Shown piece by piece: positions 60,601 to 64,000 of a DNA stretch of 64,000 bases. The translations under genes and the position numbers were made by a program. Positions within the stretch are counted from its first letter, which is position 1. Every line of letters starts with the position of its first letter. The stretch spans positions 124,001 to 188,000 of the forward strand of contig NZ_BMUZ01000009.1 of the NCBI RefSeq assembly GCF_014650455.1, in the 5' to 3' direction. The notes beneath the pieces were generated by a model that was given only the letters and a program-made list of their open reading frames with translations, did not search any database and was not told where the DNA came from. Source of the DNA: Streptomyces xanthochromogenes (lineage in GTDB: Bacteria; Actinomycetota; Actinomycetes; Streptomycetales; Streptomycetaceae).

Positions 60601-60787
60601 GGGGACTCCAGCCCGGAACGGGGAAGGCGAGGGAGGGGTGCACACGCTGACGTGAACGGTTTGTACACGCCGTGCTTCGTCCGCTCAAGAACTCGCGCAC
60701 AAATGATCGATTGATCGATCCGCCGCCGGGCCGGCCGCCGGTGGTTACAGCGGCCCGGGCCTCGCCCTACACTGGCCACCCTTCTGC
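60601..60787. promoter_or_regulatory. divergent intergenic region with GATCGAT repeats
   Basis: Between the lyase and acyltransferase genes, ATGATCGATTGATCGATC (about 60703-60720) contains two GATCGAT copies forming an imperfect palindrome. This is the most AT-rich stretch of the region and a likely regulator or promoter site for the lyase. No gene is visible. Confidence 0.4.
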
Positions 60788-60805
60788 ATGGTGAGGAGCT
60801 CGCGG

Positions 60806-61507
60806 GTGCTCTATTACATCCTCAAGTACGCAGTTCTGGGGCCCCTGTTGAGACTGCTGTTCCGACCCCGGCTCGAAGGCCTCGAACACATCCCCGACGA
60901 GGGCGCGGCGATCGTCGCCGGCAACCACCTGTCCTTCTCGGACCACTTCCTGATGCCGGTGATGCTGAAGCGGCGCATCACCTTCCTCGCCAAGCAGGAG
61001 TACTTCACCGGGCCCGGCATCAAGGGCCGGCTGACCGCCGCGTTCTTCCGGGCGGTCGGGCAGATCCCGGTGGACCGGTCCGGCAAGGAGGCGGGGAAGG
61101 CCGCGATCCGGGAGGGGCTCGGGGTGCTCGCCAAGGACGAGCTGCTCGGCATCTACCCGGAGGGCACCCGCTCGCCCGACGGCAAGCTGTACAAGGGCAA
61201 GGTCGGCGTCGCGGTGATGGCCATCAGGGGCGGGGCTCCGGTGATCCCGTGCGCCATGGTCGGCACCTTCGAGATCCAGCCGCCCGGCCAGGTCGTCCCG
61301 AAGATCAAGCGGGTGTCGATCCGCTTCGGCGAGCCGCTCGACTTCTCCCGGTACGAGGGGATGGAGAACGAGAAGGCCGTCCTGCGGGCGGTGACCGACG
61401 AGATCATGTACAAGGTCATGGAGCTGTCGGGCCAGGAGTACGTCGACCGGTACGCGGCCGATGTGAAGGCGGAGGAGTCCCGGCGCTTTCGGGGCCTCAT
61501 CGGCTGA
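60806..61507 (+). CDS. 1-acyl-sn-glycerol-3-phosphate acyltransferase-type enzyme (PlsC family)
   Basis: This 233-residue enzyme has the acyltransferase motif NHLSFSDHF (HX4D), a membrane-associated N-terminus (LYYILKYAVLGPLLRLLF), FFRAVGQIPVDRSG and GIYPEGTRSPDGKLYKGKVG. It transfers acyl groups to lysophosphatidate or a related acceptor. GTG 60806 is chosen over ATG 60788 because GAGGAG (60793-60798) is 7 bases upstream. Confidence 0.88.
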   Translation: MLYYILKYAVLGPLLRLLFRPRLEGLEHIPDEGAAIVAGNHLSFSDHFLMPVMLKRRITFLAKQEYFTGPGIKGRLTAAFFRAVGQIPVDRSGKEAGKAAIREGLGVLAKDELLGIYPEGTRSPDGKLYKGKVGVAVMAIRGGAPVIPCAMVGTFEIQPPGQVVPKIKRVSIRFGEPLDFSRYEGMENEKAVLRAVTDEIMYKVMELSGQEYVDRYAADVKAEESRRFRGLIG

Positions 61508-61569
61508 GGGGTCCTCATGGACCGGGGCCGGGAGCCCCGCGCACGGCTGGGCGCCACGCCCTGACAAAG

Positions 61570-61600
61570 GGGGGCGGCCGGAGAATTCCCGGCCGCCCCC
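61570..61600. terminator. bidirectional terminator
   Basis: A perfect 12-bp stem joins 61570-61581 (GGGGGCGGCCGG) to 61589-61600 around a 7-base loop, flanked by AAA and TT. It lies between the convergent acyltransferase and peptidase genes. Confidence 0.9.
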
Positions 61601-61629
61601 TTCCGTCACTGCCTTGGCTCAACTACCGC

Positions 61630-63207
61630 CTACGGAACGGGCGTTGCGTGGGGGGTGCACGTGTAGTCGGCCTTGTCGGTCTTGCCGGTGAGCAGGTAGT
61701 CGTCCACGCGCGAGTTGATGCACGGGTTGACGAGACCGGTCACACCGTGGGAACCGGCGCCCTTCTCGATGACGAGGCGCGAGTTCTTGAAGGCCTTGTG
61801 CAGCTCGACGGCGCCCTGGAACGGGGTGGCGGCGTCATTGGTGGACTGCACGATCAGGACCTGCGGGAGACCCTTGCCGGTCTTGACCTCGATCGGGTTC
61901 TGCTGCTTCGTGGACCAGGTGGCGCACGGCAGGTTCATCCAGGCGTTGGACCAGGTCAGGAACGGGTAGTCCTTGTTGAGCCGGGTGTTGTCCCGGTCCC
62001 ACTTGCGCCAGCTGGTCGGCCACTTGGCGTCCGCGCACTCGACGGCCGTGTAGACCGCGTTGCCGTTCTCCGAGGCGATGTTGCCCGCGATGTCCGTCAT
62101 GTCGGACGCGGCTGCCGCGACGACCGGCTTGCTGTCGCCCGCCGCGTAGGCGCTGAGCGCCTTGGCGACCGGGACCCAGTACGAGTCGTAGTACGGGGCC
62201 TTCTGGAAGAACCCGAGCAGCTCGGCCGGGCCGACCTTGCCGTCGAGCGGGTTCCTCTTGGCGTCGGCGCGCAGCTTCAGCCACTGCGCCTCGACCTGCG
62301 CCCGGGTGGTGCCGAGGTGGAACTTGGAGTCGTACTTGGCGACCCAGTCCTCCCACTCGTTCCAGCGGGCCTGGAAGGCGACGTCCTGCTCCAGGTTGGC
62401 CTGGTACCAGATGTTGTCCTGGTCCGGGTTGACCACGCTGTCCACGATCATGCGGCGGACGTGCGAGGGGAACAGCGTGCCGTAGACCGCGCCCAGGTAG
62501 GTGCCGTAGGAGACGCCCAGGTAGTTGAGCTTCTTCTCGCCGAGGGCAGCCCGGATGACGTCCAGGTCGCGCGCGGTGTTCGGCGTGGTCAGGTACGGCA
62601 GCATCCAGCCGCTGCGCTCGGCGCAGCCGTCCGCGTACTCGGCGGCGAGCTTGCGCTGCGCGCGCTTGTCGGCCTCGCTGCTCGGCACCGGGTCGGCCTT
62701 CGGACCCTTGGCGTACTCCTGCGGGTCCACGCACGAGATCGGCGTGGAGTGGCCCACGCCGCGCGGGTCGAAGCCCACGAAGTCGTAGGCCTTGGAGGTG
62801 TTGGTCCAGAGCGGGTTCTTCTTGGTCACCCGGGTCGGGAACTGCATGCCCGAGCCGCCGGGGCCGCCGGGGTTGTAGATGAGGGCACCCTGGCGCTCGG
62901 CCTTGGTGCCGGTGTTGCCGATGCGGTCGACGGCGAGCTTGATCTGCTTGCCGTTGGGCCGGGCGTAGTCCAGCGGAACGCTGACGTAGCCGCACTGGAT
63001 GGGCTTGGCGATCGCCCAGTCCGTGGGACAGTCCGTCCAGTTGATGCCCTGCCTGGCCGCCCGGTCGGCGGCGACCTGTACGCCACGCGCCTCGGACCGA
63101 CCGTGGTCGCGGTTGTCGGCGTTGGCGACCGGAGCCGCTATCGCGCCCACCATCAGCGTGCCCGCGATCAGTGTGCCGGCCGAGCCGAGCACTGCGGTGC
63201 GTCTCAA
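61630..63207 (-). CDS. secreted alpha/beta hydrolase, tripeptidyl aminopeptidase (TAP)-like
   Basis: This 525-residue protein has a signal peptide (TAVLGSAGTLIAGTLMVGAIAAPVANA), the oxyanion motif NPGGPGGSG, the nucleophile elbow GVSYGTYLG, FDPRGVGHSTP, a late VQSTNDAATPF with the catalytic Asp, and GSHGV with the His. The TAP-like C-terminal domain places it with streptomycete secreted tripeptidyl aminopeptidases. The start is TTG 63207, supported by GGGGGAGG 6 bases upstream. Confidence 0.92.
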   Translation of the reverse strand: MRRTAVLGSAGTLIAGTLMVGAIAAPVANADNRDHGRSEARGVQVAADRAARQGINWTDCPTDWAIAKPIQCGYVSVPLDYARPNGKQIKLAVDRIGNTGTKAERQGALIYNPGGPGGSGMQFPTRVTKKNPLWTNTSKAYDFVGFDPRGVGHSTPISCVDPQEYAKGPKADPVPSSEADKRAQRKLAAEYADGCAERSGWMLPYLTTPNTARDLDVIRAALGEKKLNYLGVSYGTYLGAVYGTLFPSHVRRMIVDSVVNPDQDNIWYQANLEQDVAFQARWNEWEDWVAKYDSKFHLGTTRAQVEAQWLKLRADAKRNPLDGKVGPAELLGFFQKAPYYDSYWVPVAKALSAYAAGDSKPVVAAAASDMTDIAGNIASENGNAVYTAVECADAKWPTSWRKWDRDNTRLNKDYPFLTWSNAWMNLPCATWSTKQQNPIEVKTGKGLPQVLIVQSTNDAATPFQGAVELHKAFKNSRLVIEKGAGSHGVTGLVNPCINSRVDDYLLTGKTDKADYTCTPHATPVP

Positions 63208-63359
63208 GTGGTACCTCCCCCTGCTGAAGTGCGCTGTCAGTCTCAGCGCTCCATTTGGGCCTGTCGGGCGATCCTTTCGTCTGTGAGCCCACTGTGCACA
63301 GGCCGTACAGGTGTTTTTTTACCGAACCGATAGCCGGTGCGCGGTGTTCCGCTGAGCGG

Positions 63360-64000
63360 TCAGCGTGTCGTGAGGTGGCTTCGCAGGGCGTCGTCGAGGA
63401 CGTGACGCAGCAGCCGGGCGTCCGGCGCGACGGCCGTGACGAGCAGGGCGGGTCCGGCCAGCGGGGTGAGCACGGCGTTGTCGCCGAGCATCCTGGGCTC
63501 GGCCGGACGGTCCGTGAACTCGGGCCCCACGACGAGCAGTTGGCCCGCGGCCCGGTGCCCGCCGAGCACCGCCGCACCGTCCCAGCCGCCGCTTGCCCCC
63601 GGACCGTATGCCAGCTCCTGGTCGAGGAGCGGGCGCCCGGCGCGGTACACGGTGAGGCGGGTGGCGAGGGTGCCGGGCTGCTCGCCGTGCCGGCCGAGCA
63701 CCTGCTCCTCGCGGTACACGAGGCGGGCGCCGGGGGCGAGGTCGATCCGGGTGCGCATGGCGAGGTCGCTGCCGGCCGCCGAGATGAGCTGCTCGGGCAG
63801 CCAGCGCAGCTCGGCGTCCGCACCGACGGTGAGGCGTACGTCGTAGTGGGCGCGCTCGCCGTCGCGGCCGGGCAGGGCGATGGTGGCGGCCGCCGAGTCG
63901 ACGTGCAGCCTCGCCCCGTCGCGCACTTCGGCCTCGACGGCGATCCGGTCGCCGCCGAGCGGGGCGCTCATCGCGCCGACGACGGTGACCCGGTGGTAGG
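63360..64000 (-). CDS. ureD: urease accessory protein UreD (5' end outside window)
   Basis: The visible 213 residues include SAPLGGDRIAVEAEVRDGARL, AAATIALPG, LRWLPEQLISAAGSDL, ARLVYREEQVLGRHGE and the C-terminal LRHVLDDALRSHL, matching UreD/UreH. The frame is open past ATG 63971 to the right edge (YHRVTVVGAM), so the true start is outside. UreD acts with UreF and UreG to load nickel into urease. It is the last gene of this orientation before the peptidase gene. Confidence 0.9.
   Translation of the reverse strand, partial: YHRVTVVGAMSAPLGGDRIAVEAEVRDGARLHVDSAAATIALPGRDGERAHYDVRLTVGADAELRWLPEQLISAAGSDLAMRTRIDLAPGARLVYREEQVLGRHGEQPGTLATRLTVYRAGRPLLDQELAYGPGASGGWDGAAVLGGHRAAGQLLVVGPEFTDRPAEPRMLGDNAVLTPLAGPALLVTAVAPDARLLRHVLDDALRSHLTTR

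Overview
The window looks like chromosomal DNA of a streptomycete or close relative. GC is very high with strong third-position GC bias, GTG and TTG starts are common, and the gene set is typical of the group: NHLP-type bacteriocin exporters, MurT/GatD, a DUF3516 helicase, a Tat-exported PL8 lyase and GH109-like enzyme, an Rhs toxin with a DNRLRE-type partner, and a UreD-led urease locus. No rRNA, tRNA or CRISPR array was seen.

Layout. 1-3300: end of an NHLP-type bacteriocin export ABC pair. 3.4-6.2 kb: HtpX-like M48 protease, PspAB-like protein and two small exported proteins. 6.2-9.0 kb: translationally coupled minus-strand triad (ImmA/IrrE peptidase, MAB_1171c-type membrane protein, TPR-like protein). 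9.1-15.2 kb: YjbQ, then a sulfonate operon (ssuC-ssuB-ssuA-ssuD plus a flavin monooxygenase) headed by an apparently leaderless 28-codon ORF ending in a Cys-rich tract. 15.2-23.4 kb: MltG-like protein, a 19-residue peptide gene, an ABC exporter divergent from a MarR regulator, a large FAD/Fe-S dehydrogenase and a GH109-like oxidoreductase.

23.4-41.4 kb is the main accessory region. A PNGase A-type amidase gene is cut in two: its N-terminal 275 codons lie at 40608-41432 and its C-terminal 261 codons (with stop) at 23402-24184, both on the minus strand. Between them lies about 16.4 kb bounded by 15-bp near-identical direct repeats; joining the halves at the repeat restores one uninterrupted 535-residue frame. 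The inserted element holds decayed gene fragments, an IS630-type element with an Imm53-family immunity pseudogene between its terminal inverted repeats, a secreted FG-GAP/B-lectin protein divergent from a 2095-residue Rhs protein with a NucA/NucB-type DNase tip, a putative immunity gene, and a phage-like amidase plus small membrane protein. No integrase is visible.

41.6-64 kb returns to core-like genes: a heterodimeric ABC exporter with one degenerate ATP site, an intergenic block of tandem repeats, a membrane hydrolase, DUF3516 helicase, TesB thioesterase, glutathione peroxidase, acyl-CoA dehydrogenase divergent from a TetR regulator, peptide deformylase divergent from murT-gatD, pfkA, a CtaG-like protein, PL8 lyase, PlsC, a TAP-like peptidase and the start of ureD at the right edge. 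Several convergent gene pairs are separated by strong perfect hairpins.
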